Assembly: GCF_000380505.1 (NCBI RefSeq)
Contig: NZ_AQYH01000006.1
Coordinates: 434,001 to 498,000, forward strand
Direction of reading: 5' to 3'
Length of the DNA stretch: 64,000 nt
DNA from: Kaistia granuli DSM 23481
Lineage (GTDB): Bacteria; Pseudomonadota; Alphaproteobacteria; Rhizobiales; Kaistiaceae
Part shown: positions 35,823 to 45,579 of the stretch, piece by piece
Position numbering within the stretch: the stretch's first letter is position 1
Layout: each line of letters begins with the position of its first letter
Program-made: the position numbers and the translations under genes
The notes under the pieces: model-generated
Told to the model about the DNA's origin: nothing
Database searches by the model: none
What the model saw: the letters and a program-made list of their open reading frames with translations, nothing else

Positions 35823-35840
35823 TTGACTACCATGGTAGTC
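35823..35840. promoter_or_regulatory. Second TTGACTACCATGGTAG operator, perfect palindrome GACTACCATGGTAGTC
   Basis: A 16-base perfect palindrome at 35825-35840, sharing 16 identical bases with the site at 32904. TTGACT followed 18 bases later by GATAAG (35847-35852) is a plausible promoter, and the operator covers its -35. It controls the SDR-importer unit. Confidence 0.78.
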
Positions 35841-35872
35841 GAATGAGATAAGCCGATAGAGGGAGAAGCCGC

Positions 35873-36661
35873 ATGGCGGCAGTAGCACAGGCACAACGCG
35901 CGCTGGTCACGGGCGCCGCCATGGGCATCGGCCGCGCGGTCGCCGAAAGGCTCGCCCGCGACAAGGCGTCGATGGTCCTGCTCGATCTCGCCGCCGAACC
36001 GCTGGAAGCGCTGGCGGCCGATCTGCGCGCCAAGGGCTGCGACGTCCACACGGTGGTCGGCTCGGTCGCCGATCGCGCCGTCTGCGAAAAGGCGGCTGCT
36101 ACGGCCCGCGAAAAACTTGGTGGCCTCGACCTGCTCTCCCACAATGCCGGCATCCAGCGCTACGGCACCGTCGAGACGACCGACGAGGCGCTCTGGGACG
36201 AGGTGATGAACGTCAACTTGAAGGCCGCCTACCTGATCTCGCAGGCCTGCATGCCGATGCTGCGCGAGAGCCATGGCGCCGTCGTGTTGATGTCGTCGGC
36301 GCAGGGCCTCGCCAGCCAGGAGGGCGTGCTCGCCTATTCCGTCGCCAAGCACGGCCTGATCGGCATGACCAAATCGATGGCCGTCGACTATGCGCCGCTC
36401 GGCGTGCGGGTCAATGCGGTGGCGCCGGGCGCCGTCAACACGCCGATGCTGCGCGAGGCCGTGGCGCTCAACGAGAACCCCGCCGCGCTCTGGCGCGTGC
36501 TCGACGGCATGCATCCGCTCGGCCGCACCGCGCAGCCGGAAGAAATCGCCGAGGTGGTCGCCTTCCTCGGATCCCAGGCCGCCTCCTTCGTCACCGGCGA
36601 GGTCGTCCGTGTCGACGGCGGCCTGCTGTCGAGGATCGGCGGTTCGCCGCGCAAGGATTAG
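35873..36661 (+). CDS. Short-chain dehydrogenase (possible fructuronate reductase)
   Basis: 262 residues. TGAAMGIGR cofactor loop, HNAG, catalytic Ser in LMSSAQG, YSVAK, and TGEVVRVDGG at the end. GAGGGAGAAG precedes the ATG. Its own promoter carries the same operator as uxuA. By context it may reduce fructuronate to mannonate, a job done by SDR-type UxuB in Bacillus, but SDR substrates cannot be read from sequence. Confidence 0.85.
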   Translation: MAAVAQAQRALVTGAAMGIGRAVAERLARDKASMVLLDLAAEPLEALAADLRAKGCDVHTVVGSVADRAVCEKAAATAREKLGGLDLLSHNAGIQRYGTVETTDEALWDEVMNVNLKAAYLISQACMPMLRESHGAVVLMSSAQGLASQEGVLAYSVAKHGLIGMTKSMAVDYAPLGVRVNAVAPGAVNTPMLREAVALNENPAALWRVLDGMHPLGRTAQPEEIAEVVAFLGSQAASFVTGEVVRVDGGLLSRIGGSPRKD

Positions 36662-36664
36662 TCC

Positions 36665-37768
<1,104 letters not shown>

Positions 37769-37806
37769 CAAGATCCGAAAACGCAAAGTCTCTGGAGGAG
37801 AGAGCC

Positions 37807-39045
37807 ATGCAGAAGAAACTGACCAAGCTCCTGGCCGCTATGGCCCTGGGCATGACCTTCACGGCGACGGCGGCTTCCGCCGACCCCGTCACCGTCTTCC
37901 ACGACAAGCCGTTCTACCAGTCCGGCTGGGACGGGCTGACGGCGACGGCCAAGGAAGACGGCATCGACCTGAATTTCAGCGCCTACGCCACCGACCAGTT
38001 CCAGGCCTATATCCAGTCAAGCCTGATGTCGGGCGAGGCGCCGCAGGCCTTCACCTGGTGGAACGGCACCAAGCTCAAGGAAATCGTCGACAGCGGCCAG
38101 CTGGCGCCCCTCGACGACCTCTGGGCCAAGAAGATCGCCTCGGGCGAATATGACGCCTCGAGCGCCGCTCCCTTCACGGTCGACGGCCACATCTACGGCA
38201 TGCCGACGGGCCTGAACCGCTGGGTCGTGTTCTACAACAAGGCGCTGTTCGAGAAGGCAGGCATCGCCAATCCGCCGGCGACCTGGGAGGAACTGATCGC
38301 CGCCGCCGACAAGCTGAAGGCCGCCGGCATCACCCCGTTCAACGCCAGCATCCAGGACGGCTGGCGCGGCTTCGTCTGGTTCCAGGAACTGCTGCTGCGG
38401 ACCAATCCGGAAGCCTATGCGCTCCTCAACCAGGGTAAGCTCAAATACACCGACGAGCCGGTCAAGAACGTCTTCAAGATCTGGAACGACTTCTACGCCA
38501 AGGGCTACTTCACCGATCCGGCGAGCCAGGAAGAGCCGCTTGATTTCGCCCGCGGCAAGGGCGCGATGTATCTGTTCGGCGACTGGGTCATTGGCCTGGT
38601 CGAAAAGGGCGGCATGAAGGCCGGCACCGATTTCGGCGCCTTCATCATGCCGAATGTCGATCCGTCGCTGTCGAACAACGTCATCGTCGAAGGCGCGCCG
38701 ATCGTCATCACCAAGGCTGGCCTTGAGAACCCCGACGTCGTCAAGTTCGCCGACTGGTACATGAGCGAGAAGGCCATGAACAGCTGGGCCACCGATCCCG
38801 GCCTCTATGCCGGTAACCTCAAGGCGAAGACCCCGAACACGATCATCACGGACATCGCCAAGATCGCCGCCGACGGCAAGTACAACTCCGTCACGCGCTA
38901 CTGGGAAGCCTCGCCTTCCGAGATCGTGCTGCCGGCCGTCGAGGAGTTCAACCGCTTCATGACCAATCCGTCGCCGGAAGCCGCCGACAAGGCCATGGCC
39001 AATATCGAGGCGATCGCCTCGCAGTACTGGGCGAACCACCAGTAG
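37807..39045 (+). CDS. Carbohydrate-binding protein of the MalK-type importer
   Basis: 412 residues with an N-terminal signal peptide (residues 1-25, cleavage near ASADP) and the family 1 binding-protein pattern: VFHDKPFYQSGWDGL, AFTWWNGTKLKE, GMPTGLNRWVVFYNKALFEKAG, and KGAMYLFGDWVIG. GGAGGAGAG precedes the ATG. Its place in a mannonate locus suggests a hexuronate or oligouronide ligand. A 13-bp hairpin follows. Confidence 0.9.
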   Translation: MQKKLTKLLAAMALGMTFTATAASADPVTVFHDKPFYQSGWDGLTATAKEDGIDLNFSAYATDQFQAYIQSSLMSGEAPQAFTWWNGTKLKEIVDSGQLAPLDDLWAKKIASGEYDASSAAPFTVDGHIYGMPTGLNRWVVFYNKALFEKAGIANPPATWEELIAAADKLKAAGITPFNASIQDGWRGFVWFQELLLRTNPEAYALLNQGKLKYTDEPVKNVFKIWNDFYAKGYFTDPASQEEPLDFARGKGAMYLFGDWVIGLVEKGGMKAGTDFGAFIMPNVDPSLSNNVIVEGAPIVITKAGLENPDVVKFADWYMSEKAMNSWATDPGLYAGNLKAKTPNTIITDIAKIAADGKYNSVTRYWEASPSEIVLPAVEEFNRFMTNPSPEAADKAMANIEAIASQYWANHQ

Positions 39046-39056
39046 TCCGACGCTCC

Positions 39057-39087
39057 CCGGCAGGGCCGCCACGCGCGGCCCTGCCGG
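39057..39087 (+). promoter_or_regulatory. Strong hairpin after the binding-protein gene
   Basis: CCGGCAGGGCCGC and GCGGCCCTGCCGG form a perfect 13-bp stem with loop CACGC, 11 bases after the stop and 40 before the permease start. There is no T run, so message protection or partial attenuation fits better than full termination. Confidence 0.7.
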
Positions 39088-39127
39088 TCCAACAGACCTG
39101 CATGCACCGAGGCGCGGGAAACGAGAC

Positions 39128-40075
39128 ATGACGCAGCACCGACAAGCCTTCGCCCTGCCGCCCGGCGCGCCCTCGATCGACCAGATGATCGCCGCCGAAC
39201 GCCGCCGAGCCCGCAAGCGGCTATGGACCGGGCTCGCCTTCATGGCGCCGGCGATCGCCTTCGTGGCGATCTTCCTGCTGCTGCCAGTCGTCTTCAATCT
39301 CTACGCGTCGCTGACGCAATGGGCGAAGTTCTCCGGCCTGAACCAGTTCGCCGGCCTCGCCAACTACCAGCGCCTCGCTTCCAGCCCGAAATTCTTCGAC
39401 GCGACGCTCAACACCATGATCTGGGTCGCCGTCTCCTTCGTGCTGCCGGCGACGATCGGCCTGTCGCTCGCCATGCTGTTGCGCGGCGTCAAGGGCGAGG
39501 AGACCTTCAAGTCGATCTTCTTCCTGCCGCGCATGTTCTCCGCCACCGCCGTCGGCGTCATCTGGTATTACGTCTATGCCGGCGACGGCATCGTCAATTC
39601 GGGATTGCGCGCCATCGGCCTCGGCGACCTCGCCAGCCGCTGGCTCTATGAGAGCCATCTGGCGACGCCGGCGATGATCGTCACCCATATCTGGCAACAG
39701 GTCGGCCTGATGATGGTGCTGCTGCTGATCGGGCTCAACGCGCTGCCGAGCGAGCCGATGGAAGCCGCCAAGGTCGACGGCGCCTCGCGCAGCCAGATCT
39801 TCCGCCACATCGTGCTGCCGCTCCTGATGCCGACGCTGATCATGGTCACCACCGTCTCGGTGCTCGCCGGCTTCACCTCTTTCGATCTCGTCTGGGTCAT
39901 GGGCCGCGACTTCCCCAACCGCTCGACGCTGACGCTCTCGGTCAACCAGTACTGGGAATCGTTCCGGGCCGGCTCCTGGGCCTATGGCGCGGCGATCGCC
40001 GTCGTTCTCGGCATCATCGCGATGAGCATCTCCTGGTCGCTCGGCGCGCTCCAGCACCGTCTCGACAAGCGCTGA
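39128..40075 (+). CDS. Carbohydrate ABC importer permease (MalF type)
   Basis: 315 residues, six membrane segments after a cytoplasmic N-terminus of about 30 residues. The EAA loop EAAKVDGASRSQIFRHIVLPLLMPTL contacts the ATPase. It is followed by the second permease after 10 bases. Confidence 0.92.
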   Translation: MTQHRQAFALPPGAPSIDQMIAAERRRARKRLWTGLAFMAPAIAFVAIFLLLPVVFNLYASLTQWAKFSGLNQFAGLANYQRLASSPKFFDATLNTMIWVAVSFVLPATIGLSLAMLLRGVKGEETFKSIFFLPRMFSATAVGVIWYYVYAGDGIVNSGLRAIGLGDLASRWLYESHLATPAMIVTHIWQQVGLMMVLLLIGLNALPSEPMEAAKVDGASRSQIFRHIVLPLLMPTLIMVTTVSVLAGFTSFDLVWVMGRDFPNRSTLTLSVNQYWESFRAGSWAYGAAIAVVLGIIAMSISWSLGALQHRLDKR

Positions 40076-40085
40076 GGGTCACGAA

Positions 40086-40976
40086 ATGTCCGCAACCACC
40101 TTCGACCTCGCCACGCTCGACTTCGACGCCATCGCGCGGCGCAACGACCAGGCGCGCACGCAGCGGATCCTGCTGTTCGCCATAACCGCCATCCTGGCGC
40201 TCGCCTGGGTGACGCCGTTCTATTACCTGGCGATCTCGATCTTCAAATCGAACGCCGAATATGGCCTCGGCAATCCGCTCGCCCTGCCGACCTCGATCAC
40301 GCCGGTGTTCGAGAACATCGCCGAGGCCTGGTCGAAGGCGAAGATGGGCTCCGGCATGCTGAACTCGCTGCTGTACGGCCTGGTCGGCGGCGGGGCGGCG
40401 ATCTTCATCGCGGCGCTGGCCTCCTATGGGCTGACCCGGATCGAGTTTCCCGGCAAGGGCTTCTGGTTCATGCTGATCTTCTCGGGCACCATCTTCCCGC
40501 TGCAGATGTACCTGATCCCGCTCTTCATGGGCTACAACAAGCTCGGCATGACGAATTCGCGCATCGGCATGATGCTGTTCTACACCGCCGTCTGCATTCC
40601 CTTCCCGGTGCTGGTGCTGCGCAACTACATGGCCGGCCTGCCGCGCGAGATGGACGAGGCGGCCCGCATCGACGGCTGCTCGGAATTCCGCATCTTCCGC
40701 TCGATCATCCTGCCGAATTGCTGGGCGCCGATGGCGACCTTGTTCCTGATCCAGTTCACCTGGATCTGGAACGACCTGATCTTTTCCATGGTTTTGACCA
40801 GCCGCGAGGATGCGCGCTCGCTCATGAACGGCCTGATGGTGCTACAAGGCAGCTACGCCAACACCACGCCGAACGTCGTGATGACGGCGACCTTGCTCGC
40901 CAGCCTGCCCAGCGTCGCGCTGTTCCTGCTGCTCCGCAAGCACTTCATGAACGGCCTGAAACTGCAAAGCCTGTAG
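40086..40976 (+). CDS. Carbohydrate ABC importer permease (MalG type)
   Basis: 296 residues. A hydrophobic N-terminal segment is followed by five more, with the EAA loop DEAARIDGCSEFRIFRSIILPNCWAPM. GAGGG precedes the start. It partners the 39128 permease and is cotranscribed with the downstream regulator, 11 bases away. Confidence 0.92.
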   Translation: MSATTFDLATLDFDAIARRNDQARTQRILLFAITAILALAWVTPFYYLAISIFKSNAEYGLGNPLALPTSITPVFENIAEAWSKAKMGSGMLNSLLYGLVGGGAAIFIAALASYGLTRIEFPGKGFWFMLIFSGTIFPLQMYLIPLFMGYNKLGMTNSRIGMMLFYTAVCIPFPVLVLRNYMAGLPREMDEAARIDGCSEFRIFRSIILPNCWAPMATLFLIQFTWIWNDLIFSMVLTSREDARSLMNGLMVLQGSYANTTPNVVMTATLLASLPSVALFLLLRKHFMNGLKLQSL

Positions 40977-40987
40977 GAATTCCGACC

Positions 40988-41776
40988 ATGGCGCGAGATC
41001 GCGTGACCCGCACCAGTTCGGCAATCTATCCCGAGGCGACCCCGGCCGGCTCGGTGGCGCAGCGAACCTTCGACACGCTGCTCGACGAGATCATGGAGTT
41101 CCGGCTGAAGCCGTTCGAGCTGATCTCGGAAAAGGCGATGTCGGAGGCGCTCGGCGTCAGCCGCACGCCGGTGCGCGAGGCACTGGCGCGCCTCGCCAGC
41201 CTCGGGCTGATCGACATCTACGCCCAGCGCGGCAGCGTGGTCGCGCCGCTCCGCCTCGCCAATCTGCGCAAGTCGCAGTTCCTGCGCGAGGCGCTGGAGG
41301 TCGGCCTGATCACCCGCGCCATCGAGAGCCCGCAGCGTGGCGAGCTGGTGCAGAAGCTGAAGGACGAACTGGCCTTGCAGGATACGCTGATGTCGATCTC
41401 CGACGATCAGCGCTTCTTCAAGTCGGACGAGTTGTTCCACCAGCATATCGCCGCCTATGCCGGCTTCCCCGGCATCTGGGCGGATATCAGCGCCGCCAAG
41501 CTGCACATGGACCGCTTCCGTCATCTGTCTTTCCCGCGCATGGACAGCATCGCCGCGGTGCTCGACCAGCACCGGACCATCGCGGCGGCGATCGAGCGTG
41601 GCGACAGCCAGGCGGCCGAGGAAGCGATGCGGAGCCATCTGCGCCGGATCTTCTCGGTGCTCGACAAGGTGCAGGAGCGCTATCCGGAATATTTCTCGAC
41701 ATCCGCCCTGCCCGAGCCGTCGCGGATCCAGCGTTTCGAGGGCGATCTGCAGCTCGGCGCGCCCGTCGAGACCTGA
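40988..41776 (+). CDS. GntR-family regulator (FCD type) of the uxu locus
   Basis: 262 residues. Winged helix at about 20-85 with ISEKAMSEALGVSRTPVREALARLASLGLIDIY-QRGSVVAP; FCD domain at about 95-235 with DELFHQHIAAYAGFPGIW and LDQHRTIAAAIERGD. AGGAATT precedes the ATG. As the last gene of the operon it would autoregulate through the operator at 35823 and control uxuA through 32904. The ligand is presumably a hexuronate intermediate. Confidence 0.9.
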   Translation: MARDRVTRTSSAIYPEATPAGSVAQRTFDTLLDEIMEFRLKPFELISEKAMSEALGVSRTPVREALARLASLGLIDIYAQRGSVVAPLRLANLRKSQFLREALEVGLITRAIESPQRGELVQKLKDELALQDTLMSISDDQRFFKSDELFHQHIAAYAGFPGIWADISAAKLHMDRFRHLSFPRMDSIAAVLDQHRTIAAAIERGDSQAAEEAMRSHLRRIFSVLDKVQERYPEYFSTSALPEPSRIQRFEGDLQLGAPVET

Positions 41777-41849
41777 CGGGCGCCGCTCTCCCGGTCCACC
41801 TCCCCTGTCCGCGTCTTGAAACGCGGCGCCGGCGCGCTCTTTAGAAGCA

Positions 41850-41869
41850 GGAAGCCGGAGCCGGCTTCC
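41850..41869 (+). repeat. Inverted repeat GGAAGCCGG-AG-CCGGCTTCC
   Basis: A perfect 9-base inverted repeat with a 2-base spacer, between the GntR gene and the FMN reductase start (25 bases downstream). It could be a terminator for the uxu operon or an operator for the reductase; no T run follows. Confidence 0.5.
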
Positions 41870-41894
41870 GCGCAGCGTTCAACCGGGACGGATC

Positions 41895-42467
41895 ATGAAA
41901 ACCTACAAGGTCGGCTATTTCGTCGGAAGCCTCGCCAAGGCCTCCATCAACCGCAAGCTCTCGGGCGCTCTGATCAAGCTCGCGCCGCCGAACCTGCAGT
42001 TCACCGAGATCTCGTTCAAGGACCTGCCGCTCTACAGCTACGATTACGACGCCGATTTCCCGCCGGTCGCCAAGGCGTTCAAGGCGGCGATCGCCGAGAA
42101 CGACGCGCTGCTCTTCGTGACGCCGGAATATAACCGCTCGATCCCCGGCGGGCTGAAGAATGCCATCGACTGGGCGAGCCGCCCCTATGGCACCAACTCG
42201 TTCGCCCGCAAGCCGTCGGCGGTGATCGGCACCTCGCCGGGCGCGATCGGCACCGCCGTCGCCCAGCAGAGCCTGCGCAGCGTGCTCTCCTTCTGCAACG
42301 CGCCGCAGATGAACGCGCCCGAGGCCTACATCCAGTTCAAGCCCGGCCTGATCAGCGACGACGGCGAGGTCAGCGCCGAATCGACCGAGCAGTTCCTGCG
42401 CAACTACATGGAAGCGTTCCACATCTTCATCGCACGGGTGATGCAGGTGCTGCCGCGCGACGCGTAA
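41895..42467 (+). CDS. NADPH-dependent FMN reductase family protein
   Basis: 190 residues of the flavodoxin-like ChrR/YieF group: GSLAKASINRKL binds the FMN phosphate and PEYNRSIPGGLKNAIDW is the isoalloxazine loop. Such enzymes reduce quinones, chromate or flavins and protect against oxidative stress. GGGACGGA precedes the ATG. It is convergent with the M24 gene and not evidently part of either flanking locus. Confidence 0.9.
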   Translation: MKTYKVGYFVGSLAKASINRKLSGALIKLAPPNLQFTEISFKDLPLYSYDYDADFPPVAKAFKAAIAENDALLFVTPEYNRSIPGGLKNAIDWASRPYGTNSFARKPSAVIGTSPGAIGTAVAQQSLRSVLSFCNAPQMNAPEAYIQFKPGLISDDGEVSAESTEQFLRNYMEAFHIFIARVMQVLPRDA

Positions 42468-42524
42468 GTCGTTCTGCCGGTTCACGCTTGCTTCACGCGA
42501 ACCGATATCCGCTTCGAAATTGCT

Positions 42525-43781
42525 CTAGCCGAGGCGGACCAGCCCGCGCGGCAGGTCGTTCAGCACCTCGATGCCCGTCTCGGTGACGACGAGGCTGTCC
42601 TCGATCGTCAGCGCGCCGATGCCCTTGCCGTAGAACGGCGTCTCGAAGGCGAGCGCCATGCCCGGCTCCAGCACGACATCGCTGTCGGCGGCGAAGAAGG
42701 GCCATTCCTCCGAGCCGACGCTGGCGCCGATCGAATGGCCGAAATGGCCGCGCCGGTAGCCGGGATAGCCGGCGGCGCGCATGGCAGCGACCGTCGTCTC
42801 GAACACGTCCGCCATCAGGGCGCCCGGCCGGATCACCGCCAGCCCTGCCTCGAAGGCGTCGGCGAGCGCCGCATGGATGTCGCTGGCGCGCCGGTCCGGC
42901 TCAGCAAATACAAAGCTCCGCGCCGTATCCGAGGTGTAGCCCTCGATCAGGCAACCGACATCGGCCTTGAGGATCGCGCCCGGCCCGACCTCGCCGCCGC
43001 CGCTCCAGGGATCGGGCCCGACCGACATGTAGTCCCAGACGCCCGTCAGCGCCGTCTCGCCGCGCCGCGCGGCCTCCGCCGCGACGCCGTCGCGCCAGAG
43101 CCGCGTCATGTCCTTGGGCGCGTGGCCGGCGCGGATGCCGGCGCCAAGCGCACGGAAGCCGGCGTCCGAGAGCGCGCAGGCGCGACGGATGCAATCGAGC
43201 TCGCGCGGCGATTTCACCGCCCGCAGCCGCCGGACCACTTCCGAGCCGTCGACCCAGTCGATCTCCGGCAGCGCCGCCCGCAGCGCGGCAAAATCGGCCG
43301 CCGGCATGAATTCGAGGTCGACGCCGATCCGCGCCCGGCCACGCCCGCGCTCGCGCAGCAAATCGCCGAGCACAGCGAAGGCCGTCTCGATGCGGAACGT
43401 CGTCGGCCGCGGCGCGAAATGGTCGGAGCCGCCATTGTCGCGCCGGTAGCCCGCCGTCACCAGCTTGGCGGTGTCCGGCTCGGCCGGATCGAAACCACCG
43501 ATATCAACCTGATCGATCCAGAGCGGATGGGTGCGGATGTCGAGCGCCGGGGCGCGGCGCGCCAACGCGTCGGCATTCAAATCGCCGACGATGGCGCCGA
43601 TGCGCGCGTCCGGGTCGGAGGGCACCAGCGCCGTCGCCCCGCCCGCGCGTCGCCACATCGCGGCGACGCCGGCCGGCAGGCCCGTCGCATAGGAGAAGCT
43701 CTCCGGCTGGGTCAGAACCAGCGCGTCGAGGCCGCGTTCGTCGAGCAGCCTCTTGGCGCGCCGGCGGTCGAGATCGGACAT
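42525..43781 (-). CDS. M24-family metallopeptidase-like protein (Xaa-Pro dipeptidase/creatinase fold)
   Basis: 418 residues. An N-terminal creatinase-like domain (about 1-165) precedes the pita-bread domain with the metal residues in LKADVGCLIEGYTSDTARSF, HFGHSIG, LAFETPFYG and IEDSLVVTE. ATG at 43781 opens MSDLDRRRAKRLLDERGLDALVL, the usual start of the family. Members cleave Xaa-Pro dipeptides, creatine or ectoine. It is 52 bases downstream of the HyuB gene on the same strand, so it probably acts with the oxoprolinase-like enzymes. I see no feature that singles out ectoine hydrolase. Confidence 0.87.
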   Translation of the reverse strand: MSDLDRRRAKRLLDERGLDALVLTQPESFSYATGLPAGVAAMWRRAGGATALVPSDPDARIGAIVGDLNADALARRAPALDIRTHPLWIDQVDIGGFDPAEPDTAKLVTAGYRRDNGGSDHFAPRPTTFRIETAFAVLGDLLRERGRGRARIGVDLEFMPAADFAALRAALPEIDWVDGSEVVRRLRAVKSPRELDCIRRACALSDAGFRALGAGIRAGHAPKDMTRLWRDGVAAEAARRGETALTGVWDYMSVGPDPWSGGGEVGPGAILKADVGCLIEGYTSDTARSFVFAEPDRRASDIHAALADAFEAGLAVIRPGALMADVFETTVAAMRAAGYPGYRRGHFGHSIGASVGSEEWPFFAADSDVVLEPGMALAFETPFYGKGIGALTIEDSLVVTETGIEVLNDLPRGLVRLG

Positions 43782-43833
43782 GGGACTCAGTCTCTCTCCG
43801 TGGCCCGGCGCGTCGCCCGGCCGGTTCCAGACG

Positions 43834-45579
43834 TTACGCGGCGCGGGCGAGCCGCTCGGCGCGGGCTGCCTCGGTCGCGGTGACGTCGATGGCGAGGTCC
43901 TCCCCGAGCACCACGCCGTAGTCGGCGAGCGCGCCCTCTCGCGTGACATAGCCGTCGATGACGTCCTCGCGCACCGTCTCCGGCGGCCGCTCCATCGCCT
44001 CGCCCCAGCCGCCGCCGCCACCGCGAATGGTGCGGATGGCGCCGCCGGCCTCGAGCGGGTGCATGAAGGCGTATTCGGGGATCTCGGTCTCGGCGCCTTC
44101 CGGCGTCGCCAGATAGACGCGGTTCGAGGCACCGTGCTCGCCGCCAACCATGCCCTTGGCGGTGTGGCGCACCCCCTCCATCATCACGCTGGTCTGGTTC
44201 GGGACCAGGTGCTGCGTGATCGTCTCCAGCCCCGGCGTGCCGCGCCAGCGGCCGGCGCCGGTCTGGTCGGCGACATATTCGTGCTTCAGGATCCGGGTCG
44301 GATACTGGATCTCGGTCATCTCGATCGAGGGCAGGATGACGCCCGTCATCAGCGGCGGATAGAGGCCCCAGCCATCGGTCTCGTAGGCAGCGCCCGCGCC
44401 GCCGGTGAAGCCGATGAAGTTCAGGAACACCCACATTCGCTCGTCGTCATAGCTGCCATAGGACATGACGAGCGGCATCTTGTGGGCGTTGACGCCGACG
44501 CGCTTCGGCGCGCATTGCGCCAGCGCCAGCAGCACGGCTTCCGTCACCTCGGCGCCGGCCGAACAGGTGCAGGTGCCGACTGGCGCCGGCCGCCTCGGGT
44601 TGATCACCGTGCCCTCGGGCGCGATCACCGTCACCGGCGCCATGCAGCCCTCGTTGATCGGGATATCCTCGTCGCAGCAGGTCGTCAGCCCGATGAAGAT
44701 GAACGACATGGTGTTGGCGATCGGGCTGTTGATGAAGCCCTTCACCTGCGGATCCGTGCCGGTGAAATCGAGTGTCAGGTCCGATCCCCGAACGATCGCC
44801 TTGCAGGCGATCTTGACGTCGCGTTGGCCCTGGTAGTCGTGGTCGACGAAGGTCTCGGCGTAATATTCGCCGTCGGCCCAGCTCTCGATCTCGGCCCGCA
44901 CGCGGCGCTCGGAATAGTCGACATTCGCCTGGATGGCGTCGCGGACAGTATCGAGGCCGTAACGGTCGAACAGTTCGCCGATGCGCCGGCTCGCCAGCTG
45001 GCAGGCACCGATCATCGAATCGAGGTCGCCGTTGATCCAGTGCGCGATGCGGTTGTTGGCGACGATCAGATCGAACATGTCGGCGCGCTTCTCGCCGCGC
45101 TCGACGATCTTGACCGGCGGCATGACGAGCCCGTCCTGCCAGACGTCGCGGGCATGCGGATTGTAGCCGCCGGCGACCGGGCCGCCGACATCGCCCATAT
45201 GGGCGCGCACGGCCGGGAACAGGATCGGCTTGCGATCGTGGAACACCGGCGTGATGACGACGAGATCCGGGATATGCGTGCCGCCATTATAGGGATCGGA
45301 GGCGAGGATCACGTCGCCCGGCTGCAGGTCGTATTTGAACGCGTCGATGGCGCGGTCGACCGCCATCGCCACGGCGTAGAGATGCAGCGTGCAGCCCGGC
45401 GACTGGGCGACCAGCCGGGACTTCATGTCCTTCATCTCGAAGATGGCGGTGGTGAAGTCGTGCGCCTCGTTGAAGACGGGCGAGCGCGCCGTCCGCGTCA
45501 CGGTGGCGCTCATCTCGTCGGCGATCGTGTTCAGCGAGCCGGCGACGACCTGCGACAGAACGAAACTTCTCTTATCCAT
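43834..45579 (-). CDS. hyuB: Hydantoinase B/oxoprolinase family subunit
   Basis: 581 residues of the HyuB family: LNTIADEMSATVTRTARSPVFNEAHDF, GDVILASDPYNGGTHIPDL, DFTGTDPQVKGFINSP and GGWGEAMERPPETV. It combines with HyuA to cleave or carboxylate its substrate using ATP (N-methylhydantoinase, 5-oxoprolinase, acetophenone carboxylase types). ATG at 45579 has GCGGAG upstream and overlaps the previous gene by 8 bases; an ATG at 45594 is less likely. Its length matches normal HyuB. Confidence 0.9.
   Translation of the reverse strand: MDKRSFVLSQVVAGSLNTIADEMSATVTRTARSPVFNEAHDFTTAIFEMKDMKSRLVAQSPGCTLHLYAVAMAVDRAIDAFKYDLQPGDVILASDPYNGGTHIPDLVVITPVFHDRKPILFPAVRAHMGDVGGPVAGGYNPHARDVWQDGLVMPPVKIVERGEKRADMFDLIVANNRIAHWINGDLDSMIGACQLASRRIGELFDRYGLDTVRDAIQANVDYSERRVRAEIESWADGEYYAETFVDHDYQGQRDVKIACKAIVRGSDLTLDFTGTDPQVKGFINSPIANTMSFIFIGLTTCCDEDIPINEGCMAPVTVIAPEGTVINPRRPAPVGTCTCSAGAEVTEAVLLALAQCAPKRVGVNAHKMPLVMSYGSYDDERMWVFLNFIGFTGGAGAAYETDGWGLYPPLMTGVILPSIEMTEIQYPTRILKHEYVADQTGAGRWRGTPGLETITQHLVPNQTSVMMEGVRHTAKGMVGGEHGASNRVYLATPEGAETEIPEYAFMHPLEAGGAIRTIRGGGGGWGEAMERPPETVREDVIDGYVTREGALADYGVVLGEDLAIDVTATEAARAERLARAA

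Noticed and set aside
42525-43781. M24-family gene as ectoine hydrolase (DoeA)
   Set aside because: The fold is shared, but the gene sits in the HyuA/HyuB operon 15 kb from the DoeB-like gene and I see no feature specific to ectoine hydrolase.
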